Below, piece after piece: positions 8,901 to 16,061 of a stretch of 64,000 nt of DNA (within the stretch, counting starts at the first letter, position 1; the number at the start of each line of letters is the position of its first letter). The stretch is from Roseiarcus sp963842835 (GTDB taxonomy: Bacteria; Pseudomonadota; Alphaproteobacteria; Rhizobiales; Beijerinckiaceae), in contig CAWJIB010000003.1 of NCBI GenBank assembly GCA_963842835.1, forward strand, positions 310,001 to 374,000. Direction: 5' to 3'. The notes beneath the pieces were generated by a model. That model saw only the letters and a list, made by a program, of their open reading frames with translations, ran no database searches and was not told where the DNA came from. A program made the position numbers and the translations under genes.

Positions 8901-9441
8901 AGAGGCGCCCGTCGAACAGCGGCGCGAGCCGTTTCAGGCGCGCGGCGGCGACGTCGGCGAGGCCGAGCGCCAGCGCGCGGTCGATCGGCCCGGCCGGCCC
9001 GCCAGTGAGGGCGATGAGGCCCGCGACGTCTTCGAGCGCACTGAGGCCGATATGCGGCTCATCGCCATCCTTGGGGTCGAGCCAGACCCGCGAGGCGAGC
9101 CGCATCAGCGCGCGATAGCCCGCTTCGTCCTGCGCGATGAAGACGAGCGGCGCGCGCGCGGTCCGCGTCTCGGCGAGGCGCGAGGAGGATGCCGGCGCGT
9201 CGGCGAAGTCGACGGTGAGCTGCGCGCCGATGATCGGCTGCACGCCGGACTTCGCGAGCTTCTCGGAAAACTCCAGCGCGCCGAAGAGATTGTTGGAGTC
9301 GGTGATCGCCAGGGCCGGCATGGAATCGGCCTTGGCGAGCTTGGCCAGCGCCTCGATCGACAGCGCGCCCTCGCGCAGCGAAAAGGCGCTGTGCACGTGC
9401 AGATGCACGAAACCGACGGCTTTGAGAATCGACGAATCCAT
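5983..9441 (-). CDS. dnaE: DNA polymerase III alpha subunit
   Basis: This is the replicative polymerase, 1152 residues, the normal length for DnaE1. The N-terminal PHP domain starts with GFVHLHVHSAFSLREG (about 10-25). The C-family catalytic core includes PVGPGRGSGAGSLVAYAL and the catalytic aspartates in PDFDIDFCQDRRDEVI (near 413-428). The fingers region has ARKLGHETPDYIHPKVEPIL and GYNFNKSHA-type sequence (FADYGFNKSHAAAYAL). A helix-hairpin-helix segment (ALSAIKGVGEG) and an OB-fold (TARLGASVLDRYERRTKSG) follow. The ATG at 9441 has GGAGCAGG about 6 nt upstream. The gene appears to be transcribed alone, towards the accessory strip. Confidence 0.98.
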   Translation of the reverse strand: MDSSILKAVGFVHLHVHSAFSLREGALSIEALAKLAKADSMPALAITDSNNLFGALEFSEKLAKSGVQPIIGAQLTVDFADAPASSSRLAETRTARAPLVFIAQDEAGYRALMRLASRVWLDPKDGDEPHIGLSALEDVAGLIALTGGPAGPIDRALALGLADVAAARLKRLAPLFDGRLYVEIQRHGLESERTNEPALIDLAYAQGLPLVAANEPYFAGAADYEAQDALLCVAEGSLVAAPERRRLSPEHRFKTRTEMLALFADLKEATENSVEIAMRCAYRPLTRKPILPRFSVPGGEAVDEEQELRRQASEGLERLIALYGCAPGHDADDYRQRLEFELGVIVRMKFPGYFLIVADFIQWAKAQGIPVGPGRGSGAGSLVAYALTITDLDPIRFGLLFERFLNPERVSMPDFDIDFCQDRRDEVIAYVRRRYGEDRVAQIITFGSFLARGVMRNVGRVLEMPLGQVDKLAKLVPQNPAKPVTLKQAVADEPRLQEAAAADPRVAKMLAIAERLEGLYSNASTHAAGVVIGDRPLVELVPLYRDPKSDMPATQFNMKWVEPAGLVKFDFLGLKTLTTLRKAQNLLARRGLEADLGKIPLDDRKTFEMLGRGETVGVFQVESAGMRKALAEMRADRFEDIIALVALYRPGPMANIPTYCARKLGHETPDYIHPKVEPILRETFGVIIYQEQVMQIARELSGYSLGEADMLRRAMGKKIKSEMDAQRARFVKGALERGLAKAKADEIFDLLAKFADYGFNKSHAAAYALIAYWTAWFKANHPAEFLAASMTLDKSNTDKLAEFRAEALRLGLKVAPPSVNGSDVDFDVRQDAAGALSIAYALSAIKGVGEGQAAAIVAAREGRPFASLSDVARRVDPRAVNKKTLESLAAAGAFDELQPDRAIAFASIEPMLALAHRNAEEKAAGQNALFGEVDAAPLKVRADPWPAADRLRREFDAVGFFLSGHPLEAYDSALKRLRATRWADFSRAVRGGATTARLGASVLDRYERRTKSGSKLGVIQLSDPSGQYEAIIFQEGLSQYRDLLEKGSDVLVTLQANVEGEDVRARIVHAESLTLAAAKVHKGLRVFVRDEAPLPSIEERLRAKGEGEVWLVVMLGPREGEVEVKLPGRYAVTGALAGALKAVAGVVAVEHV

Positions 9442-9628
9442 GCCTGCTCCGATGGGGCCGCCATTGTGCCCGCTCGGCGCCGCGAGGTCGAGAGCGTCAA
9501 GACGGCTTTACGGGGAAAACGAAACGCTCCCGTCGCGGCGCGAAATTGTTAACGCTGCTCGCAAGGGGAAGTTTAACGCGGCGGTGGCAAGATCATGGCG
9601 CGAAGGTTTGCGCGCACGGGACGCCGCG

Positions 9629-10303
9629 ATGTCACCGCAAGAGGCTGTTTTCGGCAAGCGAGGGGCGCCCGCGAAAAGGGCGCCGGTGCAGCGCGAAACG
9701 CCGTCCGAAGCCTTCCTCGCGGCGAGCGCGGCCGCGCAGGCCGCCTTTGTTCACGGCGAGGAAGATCGGGAATCCGACGCCGAGCCGGCGCCGCCGGCCT
9801 CTTCCGCGGCGCGCGGCGAGGAAGCCGACATGCGGCGTTATATCGGCGCGAACTGGCCTGACTATCGCGATCTCTGGCTGGCGATGAAGGACGCGCCAGC
9901 GCTGGCGCCGAGCCGCTGCTTCGCTGCGGCGGCGTTCTCCGCCCTTTGGCTGCTCTATCGCAAGCGCTATGCGCTGGCGCTCGGCGTCATGGCGTTGCAA
10001 TTCGGCGGCGCCTACGCCGCGCCGGATTTCGGCGCGCTGATCGACCTCGCGATCGCGCTGTTTTTCGGCCGTTACGGCAAGGCGATGGTGGTGCGAGACG
10101 CCCTCGGCGCGATCGCCAGGATCCGAGGCGAACACGGCGCGGCGGACGACGCCCGCCTGCGCATCGTGCGGGCGGGCGGAACCAGCCTCATCGCTCCGAT
10201 CGTCGGCGCGCTTGTCGCGGGCTGGCTGCTCCTCGGCGCGAGCGGGCAGGCGGCGGGCGACCTCGCCGGGCTGCTCAACGCGCTTCTCGGCGTGAAAATC
10301 TGA
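9629..10303 (+). CDS. DUF2628-type small membrane protein
   Basis: A protein of 224 residues of unknown function. The first 70 residues are Ala/Glu-rich and probably disordered (FLAASAAAQAAFVHGEEDRESD). The segment PSRCFAAAAFSALWLLYRKRYALAL (about 95-120), followed by further hydrophobic stretches (about 121-150 and 190-215), matches the DUF2628 pattern of helices around WxLYRKxY. It is transcribed divergently from dnaE, with about 190 bp between the starts. The ATG at 9629 was chosen because the reading frame upstream lies inside dnaE antisense. A shorter start at MRRYIGANW is possible. Confidence 0.6.
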   Translation: MSPQEAVFGKRGAPAKRAPVQRETPSEAFLAASAAAQAAFVHGEEDRESDAEPAPPASSAARGEEADMRRYIGANWPDYRDLWLAMKDAPALAPSRCFAAAAFSALWLLYRKRYALALGVMALQFGGAYAAPDFGALIDLAIALFFGRYGKAMVVRDALGAIARIRGEHGAADDARLRIVRAGGTSLIAPIVGALVAGWLLLGASGQAAGDLAGLLNALLGVKI

Positions 10304-10360
10304 CATTGGGCGCGCTCGGGGCAAAGAGCTGGCAATCGCCGGCCTCGCCGCCGGGAATGC

Positions 10361-10474
10361 GGCTTGCGCTTCGATCCATGGGGCGGTCTGACCGATCGCC
10401 GCCCGCTCGGCCAGATCATGCGGGCGCGCAAGTCGGCCCAGCGCCTCAGCCAGAAGGGGCGCGGGGTCGCTTGA
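10361..10474 (+). pseudogene. Probable catalase-like C-terminal fragment
   Basis: An open stretch reads GLRFDPWGGLTDRRPLGQIMRARKSA and then stops. This closely resembles the tail of small heme catalase-like proteins (pattern F-x-P-W-x-x-L-x-x-H-R-P-L-G-x-x-M/N-R-x-R). The residues upstream in the same frame do not continue the family, there is no start codon, and only 57 bp separate it from the preceding gene. I read it as the relic of a catalase-family gene lost by deletion. The similarity is recalled by eye; the protein is too short to be certain. Confidence 0.45.
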
Positions 10475-10579
10475 GGCCGCCCCCCGGCGTCCATCGCGGC
10501 GCCGCGAATTTCGCTGTCGCGCCGGGCGGAGCGGCTGCGAGGCGCGGTTGACGCCTGCGAAGCTGTCCTCGGCTCGCCG

Positions 10580-11044
10580 CTAGGCGCCCAATCCGGCCGC
10601 CTCGCGCAGCGCTTGCAGCGCGGCGCCGTCGACGTGAAGCATGCAGACTTCGTCTTCCCCTTTCTCGAGGCCCTCCCACTCGTGCTCGATCCGCCAGATC
10701 AGGCGTGCGGACTTGTCGTGAAGGATGTGACGCACGGCGCGCGCGAGGGTTTTCCCCGGGCCCGCCGTGAACGCGTCCCAGTCCTTGATGTTAAAGAGCG
10801 CCTTCGTCTCGCCCCACGTCAGCACGCCCTGGTTGGCGGCGATTCGCTTGAGAAACTCGACGCATTTTTCGTCGACGAGCGAGAGGAGCTCTTCGGCTTG
10901 CGCTTCCGTGAGGGGCGAACTCTTGGCCGGCTCGGCGGCGGCGGCCGGCGAAACCTTCAATTGAAGGATCTGCGACAGCAGAGTCGCATTGATCTCCATC
11001 TTGACGACGGCTTCGCCGTTCACGCGGAGTTCGAGGTTCATCAT
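10580..11044 (-). CDS. Conserved-looking hypothetical protein, 154 aa, with a FixK/FNR-like box upstream
   Basis: I do not recognise this family. The protein is soluble. It opens with a short beta-like segment (MMNLELRVNGEAVVKMEI), then an Ala/Pro linker, then a helical domain (LTEAQAEELLSLVDEKCVEFLKRIA, about 54-80). The C-terminal half is rich in Trp and charged residues (LTWGETKALFNIKDWDAFTAGPG, then RLIWRIEHEWEGLEKGEDEV). Two ATGs in tandem lie 8 nt after AAAGGAA; the first (11044) is used. It follows pfkB on the same strand after 123 bp. That gap holds a perfect TTGA-N6-TCAA site at 11130-11143, so it probably has its own promoter responding to a FixK/FNR regulator. Confidence 0.7.
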   Translation of the reverse strand: MMNLELRVNGEAVVKMEINATLLSQILQLKVSPAAAAEPAKSSPLTEAQAEELLSLVDEKCVEFLKRIAANQGVLTWGETKALFNIKDWDAFTAGPGKTLARAVRHILHDKSARLIWRIEHEWEGLEKGEDEVCMLHVDGAALQALREAAGLGA

Positions 11045-11129
11045 GGTCGGTTCCTTTTGTTGCGGCGCCAGGAGAGTCCGCGCGAATGAATAGCCTTTCC
11101 CGACGCACAATACGACGGGGATCGGCGCC

Positions 11130-11143
11130 TTGACCGAGCTCAA
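11130..11143 (-). promoter_or_regulatory. FixK/FNR-type box TTGACCGAGCTCAA
   Basis: This is an exact match to the TTGA-N6-TCAA dyad bound by FNR/FixK-class regulators. Its centre lies about 92 bp before the start codon at 11044. Placing a class II site at -41.5 would put transcription start near 11095 with a leader of about 50 nt. The box sits between pfkB and the 154-aa hypothetical gene and is assigned to the latter. No binding data are available. Confidence 0.5.
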
Positions 11144-11167
11144 ACGAGAGACCGCGCCTCGCGGCGT

Positions 11168-12109
11168 CTAGGCCGCGCGGTCCACGACGACGTGCTGGAG
11201 AAGCTCGCGCACGTCCTCGGCGCGACAAAGCTGCGTTCCCGGAGCGAGCAGGGCCGCTGAGCCCGCCGCGACGCCATGACGGAACGCGTCTTGCGGCGGG
11301 AGGCCGGAGGCCAGAGCGCAAACCATGGCCGCCAGGAAACTGTCGCCGGCGCCGACCGAGCTGACCGCGTTGATCGGCAACGGCCAGGCGCGCCAGGCTC
11401 CTTCCGCGGTCGCGAGGATCGCGCCCTGGCTTCCCAGCGTCAACGCCACGGTCTTGCATTTGCCCGCCGCGACCAGGCTCGTGCAGGCCGCGACGCACGA
11501 GGCCGGATCGGCCAGGGGCTGGCCGGTCAACTCCCGCATTTCTCCCAGACTCGGCTTCAAGAGATCGACGCCGTGATCGAGCGCCGCCCGAAGCGGGGGG
11601 CCCGAAGTGTCGAGCGCGAACGGCGCAGACCAGCCGCGCGCGATTTTGGCGATCCGAGCATAGAAGTCATCGGGAACGCCGAGCGGCAGACTGCCGCTCG
11701 CCACGACAAAGTCGACGGGGCCGCGAAAGGCGGCGGCGGCCTCCAGGCAATTGCGCCACTCCGTCTCGGTCAGTTGCGGTCCGTTGGAGACAAACCGATA
11801 CTCGTTGCCGGTGGTCGTCTCGACCACCGTGAAATCCTCACGCGTCTCTCCGCCGATCGGGATGGCGATGCTGCGGATGTTTTCCTGTTCGACGAGCTTG
11901 AGAAGCGTTTGACCGCAAGCGCCGCCAGCCGGATAGAGCGCGGTGGCGTCGGACCCGAGACGATCCACCACCCGGGCGACGTTGATTCCGCCGCCGCCGG
12001 GGTCGCGACGCGCCGGCGCGCAACGCAGCTTTCGCGTCGGCTGGACCCGTTCCACCGAGGTCGAAATGTCGATGGCGGGGTTCATCGTGATCGTCAGTAT
12101 GTGAGCCAT
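11168..12109 (-). CDS. pfkB: 6-phosphofructokinase II (PfkB, ribokinase family)
   Basis: This enzyme phosphorylates fructose 6-phosphate to fructose 1,6-bisphosphate with ATP; 1-phosphofructokinase activity is the close alternative. The 313 residues carry TLTMNPAID at the N-terminus, GGGGINVARV (38-47), YPAGGACG and GSLPLGVP. The anion-hole/catalytic motif VGAGDSFLAAM lies near residue 250, and GVAAGSAALLAPGTQLC near the C-terminus. The last segment, together with KLRCAP, is typical of E. coli PfkB rather than FruK. It lies 43 bp downstream of ppsA on the same strand and is probably co-transcribed with it. Confidence 0.88.
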   Translation of the reverse strand: MAHILTITMNPAIDISTSVERVQPTRKLRCAPARRDPGGGGINVARVVDRLGSDATALYPAGGACGQTLLKLVEQENIRSIAIPIGGETREDFTVVETTTGNEYRFVSNGPQLTETEWRNCLEAAAAFRGPVDFVVASGSLPLGVPDDFYARIAKIARGWSAPFALDTSGPPLRAALDHGVDLLKPSLGEMRELTGQPLADPASCVAACTSLVAAGKCKTVALTLGSQGAILATAEGAWRAWPLPINAVSSVGAGDSFLAAMVCALASGLPPQDAFRHGVAAGSAALLAPGTQLCRAEDVRELLQHVVVDRAA

Positions 12110-12152
12110 CCCGTTCGCCTATCCCTGTTCGCTCGTCTGTCCCGCGGACGCG

Positions 12153-14558
12153 CTAGCCCGCCGTTTCCGCCTCGCGGACGATATCGATCGTGCGCAACAG
12201 GCTCGACGGATTGACGCTGATCGAATCAATGCCGAGCTTGGCGAGGAAGCGCGCGACTTCGGGATAGTTCGCCGGCGCCTCGCCGCATATGCCGACCTTC
12301 CGTCCGTTTCGCTTGGCGCCGCTGACGGCCAAGCGCAGCATCTCCAGCATGCCGGGATCGCGTTCGTCAAAATCGAACGCGACGATATCGGAATCGCGGT
12401 CCACGCCGAGCGTGAGCTGAGTGAGGTCGTTCGAGCCGATCGAGAATCCATCGAAGACCTTGGCGAACGCATCCACCTGGATCACGTTGTTGGGGATTTC
12501 GCACATCACATAGATCTCGAGCCCGTTTTCCCCGCGCTTCAGGCCGTTGCTGGCCATCGCGGCCAAGACCTTTTCGGCTTCGACGACGCGACGGCAGAAG
12601 GGCACCATGATTACGAGATTGGTGAGCCCCATGACGTCGCGCACCCGGCGCAGCGCTTCGCATTCAAGCGCGAATCCGTCGGCATAGGCGGGGTGCGCGT
12701 ATCGCGAGGCGCCGCGAAAGCCCAACATCGGATTGGCCTCGCTTGGCTCGAAAGCGGCGCCGCCGACGAGTTGCGCGTATTCGTTGGTTTTGAAGTCCGA
12801 CAGACGAACGATCACCGGCTTGGGATAGAAGGCGGCGGCGATCGTGCCGACCCCCTCGGCGAGGTTGCGCACGAAATACTCGCGCGGAGAGGCGAAGGCG
12901 CGCGCCCGCTTGGCGATTTCAGCGTTTTCCTCCGCGCCGACCCGCTCGGGGTGCATGAGCGCCATCGGATGCACGCCGATATGTTCGTTGATGATGAACT
13001 CCATGCGCGCGAGGCCGACGCCGGCGTTGGGCGTCATCGCGGTCCGGAACGCCAAGTCGGGATTTCCGAGGTTCGCCATGATCTGCGTCCTCGGCATGAC
13101 GAGATTGCTGACGTCCACATGCGCGACTTCGAACGGGATTTCACCGGCGTAGACGGTTCCCACTTCGCCGCCGGCGCAGGAGATCGTCACCAGCGCGCCC
13201 GTCTTGAGAACCGCCGTCGCCGTTTCGGCGCCCACGACCGCGGGAACGCCGAGTTCGCGCGCGACAATGGCCGCGTGGCAGGTTCGCCCGCCGTGGTCGG
13301 TGACGATGGCGCCGGCGGTCTTCATCACCGGCTCCCAATCGGGACTGGTCGAGCGCGCCACCAGCACCTCGCCGGGCCGGAAAGTCCGCAGGTCTTCGGC
13401 GCCCTGGATGACGCGAACGACGCCGACGCCGATTTTCTCGCCGACCGCCTTGCCGGTGACGAGCGCGGCGCCGCTCCCTTCTAGGGAATAGGTCTCGAGC
13501 ATGGTCGCAGATTTTCGCGAGGCGACGGTCTCGGGCCGCGCCTGGACGATATAGAGCTGGGAGTCGTCGGCGTCCTTCGCCCATTCGATGTCCATCGGCA
13601 TGTCATGGCCGGCGTGCTGGGAGTAGTGCGCCTCGATTTTCAAAGCATAATCCGCTAGGGTCAGCGCTTCTTCGTCGGTCAGACAGAACTGCGATTGCTT
13701 CTCCGGTGGGGTCGCTTCGTCGTGGGTCGTGAAGCCGGTGTGACCCTTGGAGAGCGTCATCGTGAGCTGCTTCTGGCCCAAGATGCGGCGCAAGACGCTG
13801 CGACGGCCCGCGCGGAACGTCGGCTTGTGGACGTAGAATTCGTCGGGATCGACCTTGCCCTGCACGACGTTCTCGCCAAGGCCGTAGGAAGCGGTGATGA
13901 GGACGACGTCGCGGAATCCGGACTCGGTGTCGAGCGTGAAGATCACGCCGCTCGCGGCGCGGTCGGAGCGCACCATCTTCATCACGCCCACGGAAAGGCC
14001 GACCTTGAAATGATCGAATCCGTTGTTGACGCGATAGACGATCGCGCGGTTGGTGAAGAGCGAGGCGAAGCACTGGCGGCAGGCCTCGAAAACGTCGTCG
14101 TCGCCGCTGATGTTGAGATAGCTCTCGTGTTGGCCGGCGAAGCTCGCGGTCGGCAGATCCTCCGCGGTCGCCGAACTGCGCACCGCGACTGCGGCGTCGG
14201 CGCCGTATTGAGCCTCCAACTTGCGATAGGCGGCGACGATTTCCCGCCGCAGCGCATCGGTCCCGGTCGAATCGTAGACGATCTGTCGCGCTTGCGCCCC
14301 GCGCTCCTCGAGAAGCGCGACGTCGACGCCGTCGACGCCGTCCATGAGCCGGCGCAGCTCTTTTTCGGCCCCCGACCCTCGGAGCGCGTCGTAATAGGCT
14401 CGGACGGTGAGGGCGAAGCCGTTCGGCACGCGCACCCCTTGCGACGCCATTTCGCGAACCATTTCGCCCAGCGACGCGTTCTTGCCTCCAACCACGGGAA
14501 CGTCGTCCAGACGAATGCTGTCGAACCATCGGACGTAACGCGAAGCGTCAATCATCAT
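12153..14558 (-). CDS. ppsA: Phosphoenolpyruvate synthase
   Basis: This enzyme converts pyruvate, ATP and water into PEP, AMP and phosphate (gluconeogenic direction). The 801 residues give the normal length. The N-terminal ATP-grasp nucleotide-binding domain has VGGKNASLGEMV (about 21-32) and AVRSSATAEDLPTASFAGQ. The central phosphohistidine domain has GGRTCHAAIVARELG with the catalytic His at about 428. The C-terminal TIM barrel has GLARMEFI, NPMLGFRGASRY, FSIGSNDLTQLTLGVDRDS and ICGEAPANYPE; the last two distinguish PEP synthase from pyruvate phosphate dikinase. Two ATGs in tandem follow AAGGGGGCG; I chose the first (14558). The gene heads a unit with pfkB and is divergent from the PPi-PFK gene. 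A FixK/FNR-like site with one mismatch lies about 52 bp upstream. Confidence 0.95.
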   Translation of the reverse strand: MMIDASRYVRWFDSIRLDDVPVVGGKNASLGEMVREMASQGVRVPNGFALTVRAYYDALRGSGAEKELRRLMDGVDGVDVALLEERGAQARQIVYDSTGTDALRREIVAAYRKLEAQYGADAAVAVRSSATAEDLPTASFAGQHESYLNISGDDDVFEACRQCFASLFTNRAIVYRVNNGFDHFKVGLSVGVMKMVRSDRAASGVIFTLDTESGFRDVVLITASYGLGENVVQGKVDPDEFYVHKPTFRAGRRSVLRRILGQKQLTMTLSKGHTGFTTHDEATPPEKQSQFCLTDEEALTLADYALKIEAHYSQHAGHDMPMDIEWAKDADDSQLYIVQARPETVASRKSATMLETYSLEGSGAALVTGKAVGEKIGVGVVRVIQGAEDLRTFRPGEVLVARSTSPDWEPVMKTAGAIVTDHGGRTCHAAIVARELGVPAVVGAETATAVLKTGALVTISCAGGEVGTVYAGEIPFEVAHVDVSNLVMPRTQIMANLGNPDLAFRTAMTPNAGVGLARMEFIINEHIGVHPMALMHPERVGAEENAEIAKRARAFASPREYFVRNLAEGVGTIAAAFYPKPVIVRLSDFKTNEYAQLVGGAAFEPSEANPMLGFRGASRYAHPAYADGFALECEALRRVRDVMGLTNLVIMVPFCRRVVEAEKVLAAMASNGLKRGENGLEIYVMCEIPNNVIQVDAFAKVFDGFSIGSNDLTQLTLGVDRDSDIVAFDFDERDPGMLEMLRLAVSGAKRNGRKVGICGEAPANYPEVARFLAKLGIDSISVNPSSLLRTIDIVREAETAG

Positions 14559-14609
14559 CGCCCCCTTCGCCGGAAGGGTCCACGAGGGGCCGTTTGCCTT
14601 CGACGCGCA

Positions 14610-14623
14610 TTGATTTGCGTCAG
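14610..14623 (-). promoter_or_regulatory. FixK/FNR-like box TTGATTTGCGTCAG (one mismatch)
   Basis: The site matches TTGA-N6-TCAA except for its last base. Its centre is 58 bp before the ppsA start codon. A -41.5 placement would give a leader of about 17 nt that still contains the ribosome-binding site. It is more than 200 bp from the divergent PPi-PFK start, so ppsA-pfkB is the likelier target. Confidence 0.4.
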
Positions 14624-14828
14624 CCGCGGGCGACCGCTCGATGCGCGCCGCGTCGCGGGAAGGCGCGTGCGCGCCGTCCGATGGACGATTCGCCTTTAGC
14701 GCCGTGTGGATCCGCGTTTTCGAGTCCCGCGGGGGTCCGGCTCTCCCTTGCGCCGGCGGACGCCGCACCCTAAAGGCAAGGCGAAGAAGCGCTCCGCGCG
14801 CGGGCTCGGTCCGGGGAGACAGTCACGC

Positions 14829-16037
14829 ATGTCGCACAAGATTCTCGTCGCGCAAGGGGGCGGTCCGACGGCCGTCATTAATCAGTCGCTGGTCGGCGTC
14901 GCGTTGGAGGCGCGGCGATTTTCCTCCATCTCCCACGTCTACGGCGCGGTCCACGGCGTGCGCGGAATCGTCGACGAGGATCTCGTCGATCTGAGCCAGG
15001 AGACGACCGCCAATCTCGAGGCGGTGGCCGCGACGCCCGCCGCCGCGCTCGGCTCGACGCGCGACAAGCCGGACCTGAAATATTGCCATGAGATTTTCAG
15101 GGTCCTCAGCGCGCACGAAATCGACACGTTTCTTTACATCGGCGGCAATGATTCCTCGGACACGGTGCGAATCGTCGCGGAGGAGGCCCTGAAAGCGGGA
15201 CATCCGATTCGCGCGATCCATATCCCCAAGACGATCGACAACGACCTCGTCGGTTTCGACCATACGCCCGGCTATCCCTCGGCGGCGCGCTTTGTCGCGC
15301 AGGCGTTCATGGGGGCCAATCTCGACAATGCGGCGCTTCGCGGCGTCTATTGCGCGGTGATCATGGGTCGGCACGCGGGCTTCCTCACCGCGGCCTCCGC
15401 GCTTGCGCGCAAATACGCGGACGACGGCCCGCACTTGATTTACCTGCCCGAGCGCACATTCGTCGTCGACCGCTTTCTTGCCGACGTGAAGGCCGTCTAC
15501 GAGAAGTACGGGCGTTGCGTCATTGCCGCCTCCGAAGGCATTCATGACGAAAACGGCGCGCCGATCCTCGCCAAGCTCGCCGACGAACTCGAGAAGGACG
15601 CGCATGGCAACGTGCAGCTTTCCGGCACCGGCGCGCTCGCCGATCTCCTGTGCGAGGAAATCAAGCTCAAGCTCGGCATCAAGCGCGTGCGCGGCGACAC
15701 GTTCGGCTATCTCCAGCGCTCCTTCCTCGGCTGCGTCTCCGACGTCGATCAGCGCGAGGCGCGCGAAGTCGGCGAGAAGGCGGTGCAATACTCGATCTGG
15801 GGCGAAACGAATGGCTCGGTCTCGATCCGCCGCGTCGGCGATTACGCCGTCGATTACCCCCTGGTCGCGCTCGAAACGGTGGCCGGCAAGACCCGCGTGA
15901 TGGAGGACGAATTCATCGCGCCTGCGGGCAACGACGTGACCGGCGCATTCTTCGACTATTTGCGTCCGCTCGTCGGCTCGCGCCTGCCCGAGGTCTCGCG
16001 GCTGCGCGCGGGCAAGGTGCCCAAGGCGTCGAAATAG
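14829..16037 (+). CDS. pfp: Pyrophosphate-dependent 6-phosphofructokinase
   Basis: This enzyme interconverts fructose 6-phosphate + PPi and fructose 1,6-bisphosphate + Pi, so it can run in glycolysis and gluconeogenesis. In methanotrophs such enzymes also phosphorylate sedoheptulose 7-phosphate. The 402 residues show the PFK start KILVAQGGGPTAVINQSLVG, YIGGNDSSDT (103-112) and PKTIDND (133-139). ATP-dependent enzymes have GGDGS and PGTIDND; Asp after GGN and Lys in PKTIDND mark the PPi type. GYPSAARFVAQAFMG and MGRHAGFLTAASAL complete the active site. The ATG at 14829 has GGGGAGA upstream at slightly long spacing. It is divergent from ppsA-pfkB and convergent with the antiporter gene. Confidence 0.93.
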   Translation: MSHKILVAQGGGPTAVINQSLVGVALEARRFSSISHVYGAVHGVRGIVDEDLVDLSQETTANLEAVAATPAAALGSTRDKPDLKYCHEIFRVLSAHEIDTFLYIGGNDSSDTVRIVAEEALKAGHPIRAIHIPKTIDNDLVGFDHTPGYPSAARFVAQAFMGANLDNAALRGVYCAVIMGRHAGFLTAASALARKYADDGPHLIYLPERTFVVDRFLADVKAVYEKYGRCVIAASEGIHDENGAPILAKLADELEKDAHGNVQLSGTGALADLLCEEIKLKLGIKRVRGDTFGYLQRSFLGCVSDVDQREAREVGEKAVQYSIWGETNGSVSIRRVGDYAVDYPLVALETVAGKTRVMEDEFIAPAGNDVTGAFFDYLRPLVGSRLPEVSRLRAGKVPKASK

Positions 16038-16061
16038 ACGGCGCGCGAAAGGCCGAGGGCG

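Noticed and set aside
5989..9552. Very long plus-strand open frames opposite dnaE
   Set aside because: They are antisense shadows of a high-GC gene; the dnaE frame has all family motifs.
12693..14699. Long plus-strand open frames opposite ppsA
   Set aside because: They are complementary-strand artefacts of GC-rich coding sequence; no domain or start signal supports them.
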